From assembly GCF_900115295.1 (NCBI RefSeq), contig NZ_FOVZ01000001.1, positions 186,001 through 250,000 of the forward strand: a stretch of 64,000 nucleotides of DNA, in the 5' to 3' direction. The DNA is from Sphingomonas sp. OK281. GTDB taxonomy: Bacteria > Pseudomonadota > Alphaproteobacteria > Sphingomonadales > Sphingomonadaceae. The notes below the pieces were generated by a model. The model did not search any database, was not told the DNA's origin, and saw nothing but the letters and a program-made list of their open reading frames with translations. The translations under genes and the position numbers were made by a program. Below, in pieces: positions 1-8,413 of this stretch; within the stretch, counting starts at the first letter, position 1; each line of letters begins with the position of its first letter.

Positions 1-2
1 GG

Positions 3-209
3 TTCGGCAAGACCTGCGCCGCGCTCCAGGCGGAGGACAACGCGCCCAAGGTGTACATCGTCGCGTTGACGACGACCGACAAGAACACGCTCGCGATGTT
101 CGAGAAATGCGCGCCGGGGCACGTCTACCAGACGTCCGATACCGCGACGCTGAAGGCCGCCTTCGACGATATCGCCTCCGAACTCGTCGACCTCCACCTC
201 GTCCAGTGA
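3..209 (+). CDS. Tad pilus TadG-like protein, C-terminal fragment
   Basis: Only the last 68 codons lie in the window; the gene starts before base 1. The visible part reads like the end of a von Willebrand factor A domain: a strand KVYIVALTT, a helix, a strand HVYQTS and a final helix ending ELVDLHLVQ. TadG-type proteins of Flp/Tad pilus systems have an N-terminal membrane anchor and such a C-terminal vWA domain. The TGA overlaps the GTG start of the following TadE-like gene, so the genes are probably translationally coupled. The call rests on this tail plus context; another vWA protein is possible. Confidence 0.6.
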   Translation, partial: FGKTCAALQAEDNAPKVYIVALTTTDKNTLAMFEKCAPGHVYQTSDTATLKAAFDDIASELVDLHLVQ

Positions 210-793
210 ATATCCTTGCCAGGCTGCGCGGGAACGTCCGCGGCGTCACCATCGTCGAGTTCGCGATCATCCTGCCGGCGATGCTGTCGCTGATCTGCGG
301 CGCGATCGAGTTCGGCCACATGCTGTTCGCGCGGGTCGTCCTCGAGGGCGCGGTGACGGAGGCCGCACGCGCGGCGACGGCCACGCTGGAGACCAAGGAA
401 TCGGAGCGCACCGCGATCATGCGGGCGAGCATTGCCCGGTCGATGAACGATTTCGGCACCGCACCCGGCAAGACGATCGACATTACCACGACCGTCTATC
501 GGAACTTCAGCACCGCATTTCCCGAAACCTACACCGATGCGAACGGCAACAAGCAATACGACAAGGGTGAAGCCTATGTCGATCGCAACAGGAACGGGAT
601 CTGGGACAACGCGACCCCCGTCACCGGCAATACGCTGGGCGGGCCCGGTGACGTCGTTAGCTACACCGTCAAGTTCCCCAAGCGCGTGCTGTTCGGGTTC
701 GTCGGCAGCGTGATGGGCTATGGCTCGGGCGTGATCCCGTTGTCGGCGTCGACGGTCGTGCGCAACGAAGCCGTCGTGTCGAGCACGTCGTGA
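206..793 (+). CDS. TadE-like pilus assembly protein with two Ca-loop-like motifs
   Basis: This 195-residue protein has the TadE layout: a short basic N-terminus, then the TadE signature VTIVEFAIILPAM running into a single hydrophobic helix (about residues 13-38), then an extracytoplasmic domain. TadE proteins are minor pseudopilins anchored in the inner membrane. I chose the GTG at 206 because it overlaps the preceding stop (GTGA) and puts the conserved VEFA segment close to the N-terminus; an upstream in-frame ATG at 107 would run through the previous gene. Around residues 110-134 there are two back-to-back loops, DANGNKQYDKGE and DRNRNGIWD, resembling EF-hand or dockerin calcium-binding loops. 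Its stop overlaps the next gene by four bases. Confidence 0.82.
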   Translation: MNILARLRGNVRGVTIVEFAIILPAMLSLICGAIEFGHMLFARVVLEGAVTEAARAATATLETKESERTAIMRASIARSMNDFGTAPGKTIDITTTVYRNFSTAFPETYTDANGNKQYDKGEAYVDRNRNGIWDNATPVTGNTLGGPGDVVSYTVKFPKRVLFGFVGSVMGYGSGVIPLSASTVVRNEAVVSSTS

Positions 794-1425
794 GGCGCGG
801 TCTGTTCCGCGACCGCCGCGCTGTCGCGATGCTGGAATTCGCGTTGATGCTTCCCCTGTTCCTGGGGTTTCTGCTGACGGCGATCGAGTTTGCCAATTAC
901 ATCATGGCCAACAACCGCGTGCAGCGGATGGCGGCCATGAGCGCGGATCTGGTCGCGCAGAGCGGGACCGGCGACATCGGCATCGGCGAGGGCCAGATCT
1001 ACGACCTGTTCAGCGCACTGGACCTTACTTCGCGACCGTACGACCTGCGCAACGACGGGCGCATCGTCATCACGGGGGTGCGCGGCACGGATACCGACAA
1101 TAACGGCACGGTCGAGAACCGTATCCTGTGGCAACGCTTCGACGGCGGGTACGTGATCGCGCCGCAAGTGGGATGCAACAAGACCACCGCCGTCGCGACC
1201 TTGCCGAACGGCCGCCGGATGCTGCTCGACGAGATCCTCTTTCACGTCCAGGTCAGCTATAAATACCGGCCGATCATGAGTGATATCCCGTTCCGCATGC
1301 TGTCGCTGCCGGTCGATTTCACGCGCATCGCGATGTTCCGCGCGCGCAACAAGGATTTCCAGTCGCCGACCCCCGACGATCGGTTTCCGCCGAAGGACAA
1401 GTGCACGACCGCGAACGGACTGTGA
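790..1425 (+). CDS. TadE-like pilus assembly protein
   Basis: The 211-residue product begins with a basic stretch followed by the TadE-type signature AMLEFALMLPLFLGF and one hydrophobic helix (about residues 12-35). The rest is predicted to be outside the inner membrane. The GTG start overlaps the upstream stop as GTGA, the same coupling used between the two genes before it. A short acidic loop DTDNNGTVEN (bases 1089-1115) again resembles a calcium-binding loop. Two cysteines (around GCNKT and KCTT) could form a disulfide. It is probably a second minor pseudopilin of the same Tad apparatus; the main operon lies upstream of the window. Confidence 0.8.
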   Translation: MRRGLFRDRRAVAMLEFALMLPLFLGFLLTAIEFANYIMANNRVQRMAAMSADLVAQSGTGDIGIGEGQIYDLFSALDLTSRPYDLRNDGRIVITGVRGTDTDNNGTVENRILWQRFDGGYVIAPQVGCNKTTAVATLPNGRRMLLDEILFHVQVSYKYRPIMSDIPFRMLSLPVDFTRIAMFRARNKDFQSPTPDDRFPPKDKCTTANGL

Positions 1426-1483
1426 GCGCTTGCCCTGCGGCGGCACGTGCCGCACATTCGGACCGATTGGGGCAGGGGCACAC

Positions 1484-2761
1484 ATGAAGACCGCTATGAT
1501 TCTCGCCGCGGCGCTGCTTTCGGGCACCGCTGCCACGGCCACCGACGCGAAGACGGTGGTGGTCACCGCCGCGCACATGATCGACGTCGTCGCCGGCAAA
1601 CGCGTAGACGACCCGCAGGTGACGATCGTCGATGGTCGCATCACCGCGGTAGGACGCAAGGGCGACGCAGTGCCCGCAGGCGCCGAACGCGTCGATCTGG
1701 GCGGGCGTACCTTGCTCCCCGGCCTCATCGACATGCACGTCCACCTGACCAGCGACCCGACGCTCAGCGGGTATCGCCAGCTCGAATTCACCGATAGTTT
1801 CTGGACCGTCGTCGGCGTGGCCAATGCGCGCAGGACGCTCGACGCCGGCTTCACCACCGTTCGCAACGTCGGCTCGTCCAATTACGACGACGTCGCGCTC
1901 AAGCAGGGGATTGATCGGGGCTATGTTCCTGGTCCGCGTATCGTCCCTGCCACCTATGCGCTCGGCGCGACCGGCGGGCACTGCGACGCGACCGAGTTCC
2001 CGCCTTCGATCTCGGTGCCACATCCGCAGATCGCCAACAGCCCGGACGAATTCCGTGGCCTCGTCCGCACGATCCGCAAATACGGCGCGGAAGTCGTCAA
2101 GGTCTGCATGACCGGCGGCGTCCTCTCGAAGACCGACAGCGTCGGCGCGCAGCAGATCAGCCTCGCCGAGATCAAGGCGATCGTCGAGGAGGCGCACATG
2201 CTCGGCATGAAGGTCGCGGTCCACGCGCACGGCAGCGAAGGCATCAACGACGCATTGCGCGCGGGCGTCGACACGATCGAGCACGCCAGCCTTGCCGATG
2301 CCGAATCATTCCGGCTGGCCAAGGCGAGCGGCGCGTGGTTCGACATGGATATCTACGACGACGACTATATCCTGGCCGAAGGCGCCAAGAACGGCGTCTT
2401 CCCCGAGAGCCTCGAAAAGGAACGCCAGGTCGGCCTCAAGCAGCGCCAGACTTACCGCGCCGCGCATGCCGCCGGCGTGAAGATGTTGTTTGGCACCGAC
2501 GGCGGCGTATACCCCAACGGCAACAACGCGCTGCAGTTCGCCAAGATGGTGGAATGGGGCATGACGCCGATCGAGGCCATCCAGGCGGCCACCTCCAGCG
2601 CCGCGGTCGCGCTCGGCAGGACTGTGGATGTCGGTGCGATCCAGCCGGGCCGGTTCGGCGATCTCGTCGCGGTCGACGGCGATCCACTCGCCGACGTGCG
2701 CCAGTTGGAGCATCCCGTCTTCGTCATGAAGGGCGGGGCAGTGGTCGTCGCGCCGAAGTAG
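1484..2761 (+). CDS. Exported metal-dependent amidohydrolase
   Basis: A 425-residue amidohydrolase-superfamily enzyme with a cleavable-looking signal peptide (first ~20 residues). All metal-site residues are visible: H85-x-H87 in DMHVHL, the candidate carboxylated lysine K206 in EVVKVC, H247/H249 in VHAHG, H267 in IEHAS and D339 in FGTDGG. These indicate a binuclear metal hydrolase of the Xaa-Pro dipeptidase/imidazolonepropionase-like group, acting on a cyclic amide or dipeptide in the periplasm; the substrate cannot be read from sequence. The ATG at 1484 is preferred to upstream in-frame starts because it creates the signal peptide. It stands alone downstream of the Tad genes and is followed by a palindromic repeat. 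Confidence 0.9.
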   Translation: MKTAMILAAALLSGTAATATDAKTVVVTAAHMIDVVAGKRVDDPQVTIVDGRITAVGRKGDAVPAGAERVDLGGRTLLPGLIDMHVHLTSDPTLSGYRQLEFTDSFWTVVGVANARRTLDAGFTTVRNVGSSNYDDVALKQGIDRGYVPGPRIVPATYALGATGGHCDATEFPPSISVPHPQIANSPDEFRGLVRTIRKYGAEVVKVCMTGGVLSKTDSVGAQQISLAEIKAIVEEAHMLGMKVAVHAHGSEGINDALRAGVDTIEHASLADAESFRLAKASGAWFDMDIYDDDYILAEGAKNGVFPESLEKERQVGLKQRQTYRAAHAAGVKMLFGTDGGVYPNGNNALQFAKMVEWGMTPIEAIQAATSSAAVALGRTVDVGAIQPGRFGDLVAVDGDPLADVRQLEHPVFVMKGGAVVVAPK

Positions 2762-2774
2762 AACGAGCCGTCCT

Positions 2775-2903
2775 GATCCTCCCCCGCCAGGGGGAGGTGG
2801 CTGGCACTTGCCAGACGGAGGGGGGAGGTCCGGGAAACGTATGTTCCGTGTCAGCCCCTCCGTCACCTTCGGTGACACCCCCCCCTCTGCCGTTGGAGGA
2901 TTG
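2775..2903. repeat. Palindromic repeat element, family A (two arms)
   Basis: The left arm begins GATCCTCCCCCGCCAGG and runs through TGGCACTTGCCAGACGGAGG; the right arm (about 2850-2903) is a diverged inverted copy. Near-identical elements occur at 6165, 20223, 26350, 26428 and 41834, and a short form at 25940. They lie outside coding regions and could fold into a long RNA or DNA hairpin. This looks like a REP-type dispersed family. Confidence 0.88.
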
Positions 2904-3049
2904 CAATTCCTCCGCATCCAGCCGCGCCCTCACGATTAACGTTTCACCGCTACCCAGCCGCAACTCGTCGCATCACGGGTTGCCGTCGGACCCCGTTCAG
3001 CCTCCCCCGCCCACAACGCCGCGACGACCGCGCGCAGGGGATTTCGACG

Positions 3050-4408
3050 ATGACGATCGATCGCGGGGCGCTGGCTGCCCTGCTTGCAACCATGACCGTG
3101 CTGGCTACCGCGACGCCGGCCGTCGCCCAAACCGAGCCGGCGGCACCGGTTCGTGGCCTGGAGCGGCTCCAGAGCCCAGGCACGCAGGCGACTCCCGACG
3201 CCAACGCCATACCGGTGCCTGCCGCGCCGACGATCGTCCTGCCGAACGCCGCGCCCGCCCCCCGCCGTACCCCGCGCTCGAGCGCTTCGGCAAAGCCCGC
3301 CACGGATCGCGCGACCACGAAACGTGCAGGCGTCGAGCGCCCGACAACCGAAGCGCCGACGCGCGAACGTGCAGCCCCCCGGACGACGACGGAACCCACG
3401 ACCCAGCCGCGCGCGCCTGACGTTGACCCAACGCGTGCATCGACGTCGGCGGAACCAGCACCCGTCGCCACGCCGACGCCCGAGCCGGCTCTCCAGTCGC
3501 CGCCAACACAAAACCCGGCCACCGAAGTCGCGTCGCAACCCTCCGCGCCGACGCCGATCCCAGTCCCGGAGTCCACGCTTTCGGTGCCTGAAAAGGGCAG
3601 CGCCATGCCGCTATGGCTCTCGCTGACGGCCATCGTCGTGGTGCTCGGCGCGCTGTGGGCGCTCCGTCGCAAGCCGCGCCGCCACCGGTACGAGAGTGCC
3701 GAACCCGAAGCCTATGTCGAGCCGACTCCGCTGCCTATTGTCGCCAACCCCGCCGCCCCCAAAACTGTCGCTTCCGAACCGGTATCGTCCCCGGCTGCTG
3801 CCACCCCCGTCGCCGCATCTACGGCCTTGCCCGTTGCTGTCGCACCGGCGGCCGCACCCAAGTTCCTCGAACCAAGGGGCAAGGTGCCGCCCCCGCCACC
3901 AGTCGTCGCACGCGCCCGGCTGAGCTGCGAGCTGCGTCCCTTGCGCGCCGGTCTCAACCTGCTGAGCGCGACCGTCGAGTGCGAGATGGTCGTCACCAAC
4001 ACCGGGACTGCGCCGGCCGAGAGCATCCGCGCGGGCATCGCGCTGCTGACCGCGCATGCCGACCAGGATATCGATCTTGCCGCGTTCAATGCGGCGCCGG
4101 TCGTGCGGCCGTCGACGCCGCCATTCGCGCTGGCCCCCGGCGAGACACGGACGATCCGTACCGTGACGGCGATCGCGCGCGAGGCGATCCGGACGATGAC
4201 CGCCGCGAACCGGCCGATGTTCGTGCCGGTCGTCGCGACCAATATCCTGTATGTTACGGCTGGCGACGAGGCGCAGACGGCGCGCGCCTGGGTGGTGGGC
4301 ATCGAGCGCGTGGACTCGCCCAAGCTCGCGCCGTTCTGGCTCGATGCGCCGGCGCGGATGTACACGACCGTCGCCGCGCGGCCGCATGCAGTGACGTTCG
4401 ATCGGTAG
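3050..4408 (+). CDS. Proline/alanine-rich membrane-anchored protein
   Basis: I do not recognise this 452-residue protein. It has a signal peptide (residues 1-26, ending AVAQ), a low-complexity Pro/Ala/Thr/Arg-rich region (about 27-180), one transmembrane helix (about 187-205, PLWLSLTAIVVVLGALWAL) followed by a basic stop-transfer RRKPRRHR, a second Pro/Ala/Val-rich linker (about 215-290), and a C-terminal beta-rich domain. That domain contains the phrase ECEMVVTNTGTAPAE and resembles CARDB/DUF11-type Ig-like domains. By topology the Ig-like domain would be cytoplasmic if the signal peptide is cleaved, which is unusual. Flanked by repeats on both sides; likely monocistronic. Confidence 0.75.
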   Translation: MTIDRGALAALLATMTVLATATPAVAQTEPAAPVRGLERLQSPGTQATPDANAIPVPAAPTIVLPNAAPAPRRTPRSSASAKPATDRATTKRAGVERPTTEAPTRERAAPRTTTEPTTQPRAPDVDPTRASTSAEPAPVATPTPEPALQSPPTQNPATEVASQPSAPTPIPVPESTLSVPEKGSAMPLWLSLTAIVVVLGALWALRRKPRRHRYESAEPEAYVEPTPLPIVANPAAPKTVASEPVSSPAAATPVAASTALPVAVAPAAAPKFLEPRGKVPPPPPVVARARLSCELRPLRAGLNLLSATVECEMVVTNTGTAPAESIRAGIALLTAHADQDIDLAAFNAAPVVRPSTPPFALAPGETRTIRTVTAIAREAIRTMTAANRPMFVPVVATNILYVTAGDEAQTARAWVVGIERVDSPKLAPFWLDAPARMYTTVAARPHAVTFDR

Positions 4409-4415
4409 GTGAGGG

Positions 4416-4436
4416 GCGCCGCGTTTCGCGCGGCGT
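4416..4436 (+). terminator. GC hairpin after the proline-rich membrane protein gene
   Basis: A stem GCGCCGCG/CGCGGCGT with a TTTCG loop starts 8 bases after the stop at 4408. There is no clear T-run, so it may be a weak terminator or only a 3-prime stabilising hairpin. Confidence 0.4.
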
Positions 4437-4507
4437 GCCGACCTTAGAGACTCGGTCGTGCCGCGCTTGCTCGGGACGGTAATACCGAGCGCAGACGTAA
4501 AGCTTGT

Positions 4508-4557
4508 TTCTCCGCGAAGGCGGGGACCCAGACTGGGCTCCCGCCTTCGCGGGAGAA
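4508..4557. repeat. Inverted repeat, family E
   Basis: Two arms around GCGAAGGCGGGGACCC and GGGCTCCCGCCTTCGC form an imperfect palindrome. Relatives are at 13493-13540 and 43271-43294. It lies between the end of the plus-strand gene at 4408 and the convergent rplL at 4894. The bases from 4558 to 4742 hold nothing I can identify. Confidence 0.75.
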
Positions 4558-4742
4558 CAAAGCAGCGATTGCGGCGGGGGCCGTACGAGGCATTTATCTC
4601 GGAATTGGATAACCGTCTTCGGTCCTGCATTCGCCCCAACACGCACTCGCTGGCGGCTGGATCGCAAGATGAGCATGCCGGAACAAGCTCGATAAGACGC
4701 GAACCCTACGGGTATGATCCACGCGCAACACTACCGCGCAAC

Positions 4743-4780
4743 GAAAAGGGCGACCCCATCGCTGGGGCCGCCCTTTTTCT
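4743..4780 (-). terminator. Rho-independent terminator of rplJ-rplL (works both ways)
   Basis: A strong hairpin, AAAAGGGCGACCCC / GGGGCCGCCCTTTTT with a short loop, lies about 115 bases downstream of the rplL stop. A-run on one side and T-run on the other make it bidirectional. It ends the minus-strand rplJ-rplL transcript here, so rpoB is not co-transcribed at this locus. Confidence 0.85.
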
Positions 4781-4893
4781 TAGCTGCGGCCAGCAGGGGC
4801 AAAGCCCCTGCTTCGTCGGTCGGCATGAATGCCGCCGGCCGGCCTTGCGGGGAGTGCGCTTCAGCGTGGCTGAAGCGTCTCTCCCGCTGCGGC

Positions 4894-5268
4894 TTACTTG
4901 ACCTCGACGGTCGCGCCAGCTGCTTCGAGCTGAGCCTTGATCTTGGCGGCCTCGTCCTTCGACACGCCTTCCTTGACGGCCTTGGGAGCCGACTCGACCA
5001 GCGTCTTGGCTTCGGTCAGGCCGAGCGCGGTGATCGCACGGACTTCCTTGATGACGTTGATCTTCTTGCCACCGTCGCCGGTCAGGATGACGTCGAATTC
5101 GGTCTGCTCTTCTGCTGCAGGAGCAGCGGCGCCGCCGCCTGCTGCGGGTGCTGCGACCGCTGCTGCGGCCGAAACGCCCCACTTCTCTTCGAGCAGCTTC
5201 GAAAGCTCAGCTGCTTCGAGAACGGTCAGTTCGCTCAGGCTCTCAACGAGCGCGTTCAGGTCTGCCAT
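4894..5268 (-). CDS. rplL: 50S ribosomal protein L7/L12
   Basis: A 124-residue L7/L12, the multi-copy acidic stalk protein that recruits EF-G, EF-Tu and IF2 to the ribosome. The N-terminal dimerisation region ([18 protein letters not shown]), the Ala/Gly-rich hinge (about 34-52) and the C-terminal factor-binding domain ([18 protein letters not shown]) are all present at the usual length. It lies 64 bases downstream of rplJ, its normal partner, and a terminator follows. The expected next gene, rpoB, is absent. Confidence 0.99.
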   Translation of the reverse strand: MADLNALVESLSELTVLEAAELSKLLEEKWGVSAAAAVAAPAAGGGAAAPAAEEQTEFDVILTGDGGKKINVIKEVRAITALGLTEAKTLVESAPKAVKEGVSKDEAAKIKAQLEAAGATVEVK

Positions 5269-5332
5269 GATAAATCTCCATCTCGGGGCTCGTGCCCCAT
5301 CAGTTCAAAAAGGTAACGAAAGGCCTGCAAGA

Positions 5333-5848
5333 TCAGGCGGCTTCCTTCTCCGCGTAGGCGGAAAGCACGCGCGCGAGCTGCGCTGCCGGAGCCTGCGTGA
5401 TCGTTGCCAGCTTCGTCGCAGGTGCGACGATGAGGCCAACGATCTTGGCACGCAGTTCATCCAGCGAGGGCAGCGTTGCGAGCGCCTTGACGCCTTCGAC
5501 GTCGAGGGCAGTCGCGCCCATCGCCCCACCCACGATTTCGAACTTGTCGTTCGTCTTCGCGAATTCCACGGCCACCTTGGCGGCCGCGACTGGGTCGATG
5601 GAGCTGGCCAGACCGACCGGACCCGTGAGCATGTCGCCCAGCGAGCTGTAGTCGGTGCCGTCCATTGCGATCTTGGCAAGCTTGTTCTTCGAGACCTTGT
5701 AGGTCGCGCCGGCGTCGCGCATCTTGTTCCGCAGCACAGTGGACTGTGCGACGGTCAGGCCGAGGTTGCGCGTGACAACGACGACGCCGACCTCGGAAAA
5801 GGTGCGGTTCAGCTCGGCTACGGCCGCGGTCTTTTGATCACGATCCAT
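5333..5848 (-). CDS. rplJ: 50S ribosomal protein L10
   Basis: A 171-residue L10, which anchors L7/L12 dimers to the stalk base and in many bacteria represses its own operon. The N-terminal segment [14 protein letters not shown] and the central GPVGLASS match the family, and the Ala-rich C-terminal helix binds L12. I start at the ATG at 5848, which has GGAG seven bases upstream; an in-frame GTG four codons earlier has no such site. Unusually rplA is not directly upstream: a terminator and a PIN-domain gene pair intervene. Confidence 0.98.
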   Translation of the reverse strand: MDRDQKTAAVAELNRTFSEVGVVVVTRNLGLTVAQSTVLRNKMRDAGATYKVSKNKLAKIAMDGTDYSSLGDMLTGPVGLASSIDPVAAAKVAVEFAKTNDKFEIVGGAMGATALDVEGVKALATLPSLDELRAKIVGLIVAPATKLATITQAPAAQLARVLSAYAEKEAA

Positions 5849-5960
5849 GCCATTCTCCACGTTTTACGAGTTCACCGCTTGCGCAGTGGACCCGGTTACT
5901 AACCGGAGGCGCAGACAAACCCGCGCTCCCGGGTGTCTCGTCGATGGGGCATGGGAGAGG
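5849..5960 (-). promoter_or_regulatory. Candidate ribosomal protein L10 leader of rplJ
   Basis: The 110 bases upstream of rplJ contain a perfect hairpin, CCGGTTA-C/G-TAACCGG (5892-5906), and more G+C-rich complementary blocks. L10 leaders sit at this position in many bacteria and bind the L10-L12 complex to regulate translation. The placement supports the call; I could not fold it or compare it with the Rfam L10_leader model. Confidence 0.4.
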
Positions 5961-6164
5961 GGCGGCACGCATATGGGCCGACAAAATCTCATTCCCCGTC
6001 TAGGTGGGAGATTAAGCACCGGCAAACCCGCTGCACCCACTGTCTCGGACGGAGTTCGACGAGCAAGCTCGCCGAACGAAGGTGCGCCTTAGCGGAATAT
6101 GCGGGGGAGTCAACTGGCGGGAAAGGTGCAACGCATACGTAGCGGTCGAGCATTCCGCTTCCGC
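5961..6164. other. Intergenic, no gene seen
   Basis: This stretch between the rplJ leader and the family A repeat at 6165 shows no convincing reading frame with a ribosome binding site. It should contain the promoter of the separate rplJ-rplL transcript, but I cannot assign -35 and -10 boxes. Confidence 0.4.
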
Positions 6165-6219
6165 GATCCTCCCCCGCCAGGGGGAGGTGGCTGGCACTTG
6201 CCAGACGGAGGGGGCGGTA
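6165..6219. repeat. Palindromic repeat, family A (left arm only)
   Basis: GATCCTCCCCCGCCAGGGGG followed by TGGCACTTGCCAGACGGAGG is identical in core to the left arm at 2775. No right arm follows, so this is a half element. It lies between the PIN gene end (6301) and the rplJ leader. Confidence 0.85.
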
Positions 6220-6300
6220 AGAGTAAGCCTAGTTTCGTGTCCGCTGCCTGAGGAACCTTTCCCTGACAGCGAGGATCCCGGCATCAATAACCGGCAGGAC

Positions 6301-6780
6301 TCAGAACGCACCGATCTGCTCCAGCGTCATTCCATCGCGGATGTAGTTATAGTTGATCACGGGATATCCGCGAGCGGCTGCTGCGTGGCACAGGTCAAAA
6401 TCGTCGCTTAACAATGTCCTGCCAGCTTGTCCGAGCTCAAGCAGGACCGCATCCGTCAGGCCGAGGCGCAGATATTCGGGAGCCATTGCCGCCGTACTGG
6501 CGGGAAGGTGAAACTCAATACTCACGTTCGCAATATCCTGCAACGCAGTACCGAGTAGGCTTCGGAGAGGTTCCGGTGTTTGCCGGGAGATGTTGGATGT
6601 TTCGGCAAGGACATGAGGGCACAGCACGAGTTGTCCGAACCGCAGTGCGATCAAGCGTACCCGATCATAATCAATCACGTCGTATTTTGCCAATCGCTTA
6701 TGTTTGGCAATGCGGTCGATACCGACATTGCCAACGAGCAGAAGGCACAGGAGATTTGTGTCGATAAGTAGCGGCGCCAT
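6301..6780 (-). CDS. PIN-domain protein, candidate toxin nuclease
   Basis: The 159-residue product has the acidic quartet of PIN-domain RNases in the right order and spacing: D7 in LLIDTNLL, E60 in LAETSN, D110 in LTDAV and D126/D127 in LSDDFD. PIN domains are Mg/Mn-dependent single-stranded RNases, often VapC-type toxins, though this one is longer than a typical VapC (about 130). Its ATG overlaps the upstream gene stop (TGATG), indicating translational coupling; I prefer this ATG to the TTG one codon earlier. The pair is less G+C-rich than the flanking ribosomal genes, which suggests acquisition by transfer. Confidence 0.8.
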   Translation of the reverse strand: MAPLLIDTNLLCLLLVGNVGIDRIAKHKRLAKYDVIDYDRVRLIALRFGQLVLCPHVLAETSNISRQTPEPLRSLLGTALQDIANVSIEFHLPASTAAMAPEYLRLGLTDAVLLELGQAGRTLLSDDFDLCHAAAARGYPVINYNYIRDGMTLEQIGAF

Positions 6781-7064
6781 CAAGCGCTCTGCGTTTCCCG
6801 GTTAGATACGCTAAGGAAGCGGCCGGACGTGTCATCAATCGTCACCACCTTGTAAGTTCTTCGAAGTGGCGGCACGTTCATCGCGTTATTTAGCAAGTTA
6901 GGGGTATTAATATCCCAAGGGCGCGAGAAGCCAATCGTGACTTTCCACGTGCCGTTCGCCGGATCGTACTCGAGTTCCTCAAGCCCTACGTTGACGACGC
7001 CCTCGTCAGCGAAGATTGTACTGACCTGGCTTTTTGCAAGTGTGATGGCGTTCTGAGCTTCCAC
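6780..7064 (-). CDS. Small protein coupled to the PIN-domain gene
   Basis: I do not recognise this 94-residue protein. It begins with a helix (EAQNAITLAKSQV), then the acidic phrase VGLEELEYD and a beta-rich stretch WKVTIGFSRPW, and ends with RTYKVVTID and a short tail. No ribbon-helix-helix, AbrB or HTH fold is evident, so it is not a standard VapB antitoxin by eye. I start at the GTG at 7064, which has AGGAG seven bases upstream; an ATG at 7124 lacks one. Overlap with the PIN gene suggests the two proteins act together, perhaps as antitoxin and toxin. Base composition is noticeably A+T-richer than neighbours. Confidence 0.65.
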   Translation of the reverse strand: MEAQNAITLAKSQVSTIFADEGVVNVGLEELEYDPANGTWKVTIGFSRPWDINTPNLLNNAMNVPPLRRTYKVVTIDDTSGRFLSVSNRETQSA

Positions 7065-7145
7065 GTATAGTCTCCTGATCCGACGCAGAATGTCACGACG
7101 ATGCTGTATCGGCAATGCTATCATATGCGGACGATCGACCGACGC

Positions 7146-7177
7146 AAAAAGGGCCGGGATCGCTCCCGGCCCTTCTT
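7146..7177 (-). terminator. Rho-independent terminator of rplK-rplA
   Basis: Stem AAGGGCCGGGA/TCCCGGCCCTT with A- and T-runs at the ends lies about 110 bases past the rplA stop. It separates the rplK-rplA transcript from the PIN module and from rplJ-rplL. It is symmetrical enough to work in both directions. Confidence 0.85.
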
Positions 7178-7284
7178 AACTGTAGCGGCGGGACGGGAGT
7201 AAATCCCGTCCTCGTCGGTCGCGGTTGCCCGCGCCGGCCGGGCGCTCGCCGTCTCGTGGCTAGCTTTCGCTAGCCACGTGCGGC

Positions 7285-7977
7285 TTACGCGCCAGCAACC
7301 TCGGTCGTGTCGACCTTGATGCCTGCACCCATGGTCGACGAGATCGCGACCTTCTGGACGTACTTACCCTTGGCGCCGGTCGGCTTGGCCTTGACCACCG
7401 CGTCGACCAGTGCGTCGAAGTTCGCGCGCAGGTCTTCCGCCGGGAACGACGCCTTGCCGATGCCCGAATGGATGATGCCGGCCTTCTCGACGCGGTATTC
7501 GATCTGGCCGCCCTTGGCTGCCTGAACCGCGGCGGCGACGTTCATCGTCACCGTGCCGAGCTTCGGGTTCGGCATCAGGCCCTTCGGACCCAGAACCTTA
7601 CCGAGGCGACCGACGATGCCCATCATGTCCGGGGTCGCGATGCAGCGATCGAAATCGATCGTGCCACCCTGGATGATTTCCATCAGGTCTTCGGCGCCGA
7701 CGACGTCTGCGCCTGCCGCGAGTGCTTCCTCAGCCTTCGCGCCACGGGCGAACACGCCGACGCGGACGGTCTTGCCGGTGCCCTTGGGCAGCGTCACCAC
7801 GCCGCGGACCATCTGGTCTGCATGACGCGGATCGACGCCCAGGTTCAGCGCGACTTCGATCGTCTCGTCGAACTTCGACGTGGCGCCCGACCGTGCGAGA
7901 CCGATGGCCTCGTCGATGCCGTGCAGCTTGACGAGGTCGACCGTGACGGCCTTCTGCTTCTTGCTCAGCTTAGCCAT
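7285..7977 (-). CDS. rplA: 50S ribosomal protein L1
   Basis: A full-length L1 (230 residues) of the mobile L1 stalk beside the E site. Family signatures visible are [32 protein letters not shown] and the C-terminal [13 protein letters not shown]. It lies 4 bases downstream of rplK, as in most bacteria. A terminator follows, so unlike the classical arrangement it does not read on into rplJ. Confidence 0.99.
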   Translation of the reverse strand: MAKLSKKQKAVTVDLVKLHGIDEAIGLARSGATSKFDETIEVALNLGVDPRHADQMVRGVVTLPKGTGKTVRVGVFARGAKAEEALAAGADVVGAEDLMEIIQGGTIDFDRCIATPDMMGIVGRLGKVLGPKGLMPNPKLGTVTMNVAAAVQAAKGGQIEYRVEKAGIIHSGIGKASFPAEDLRANFDALVDAVVKAKPTGAKGKYVQKVAISSTMGAGIKVDTTEVAGA

Positions 7978-7981
7978 GATA

Positions 7982-8413
7982 TCAGCCCTCCACCACTTCG
8001 AGGCCCATTGCGCGGGCGCTGCCTTCGATGATCTTCGTCGCAGCGTCGATATCGTTGGCGTTGAGGTCCTTCATCTTCGTCGTGGCGATCTCGCTCAGCT
8101 GCGAGCGCTTGATCGTGCCGGCGACGACCTTGCCCGGCTCCTTCGAACCCGACTTGAGACCGGCGGCCTCCTTGATCAGGTACGATGCTGGCGGGGTCTT
8201 GGTCTCGAACGAGAACGAGCGATCCGCATAGACCGTGATGACGGTCGGGATCGGCATGCCCTTCTTCAGTTCGCTCGTGCCGGCGTTGAACGCCTTGCAG
8301 AACTCCATGATGTTCACGCCGCGCTGACCCAGCGCAGGCCCGATCGGCGGCGCAGGCTTTGCCTCGCCTGCAGGGACCTGCAGCTTGATGTATCCGGTAA
8401 TCTTTTTAGCCAT
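7982..8413 (-). CDS. rplK: 50S ribosomal protein L11
   Basis: A 143-residue L11, which binds the GTPase-associated region of 23S rRNA and is needed for stringent-response signalling. The start [12 protein letters not shown] and the segments [13 protein letters not shown] and GTIKRSQL are family hallmarks. I begin at the ATG at 8413, the standard N-terminus, rather than an upstream GTG that would add 14 residues. nusG, which normally precedes it, is 9.2 kb away on the same strand. Confidence 0.99.
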   Translation of the reverse strand: MAKKITGYIKLQVPAGEAKPAPPIGPALGQRGVNIMEFCKAFNAGTSELKKGMPIPTVITVYADRSFSFETKTPPASYLIKEAAGLKSGSKEPGKVVAGTIKRSQLSEIATTKMKDLNANDIDAATKIIEGSARAMGLEVVEG

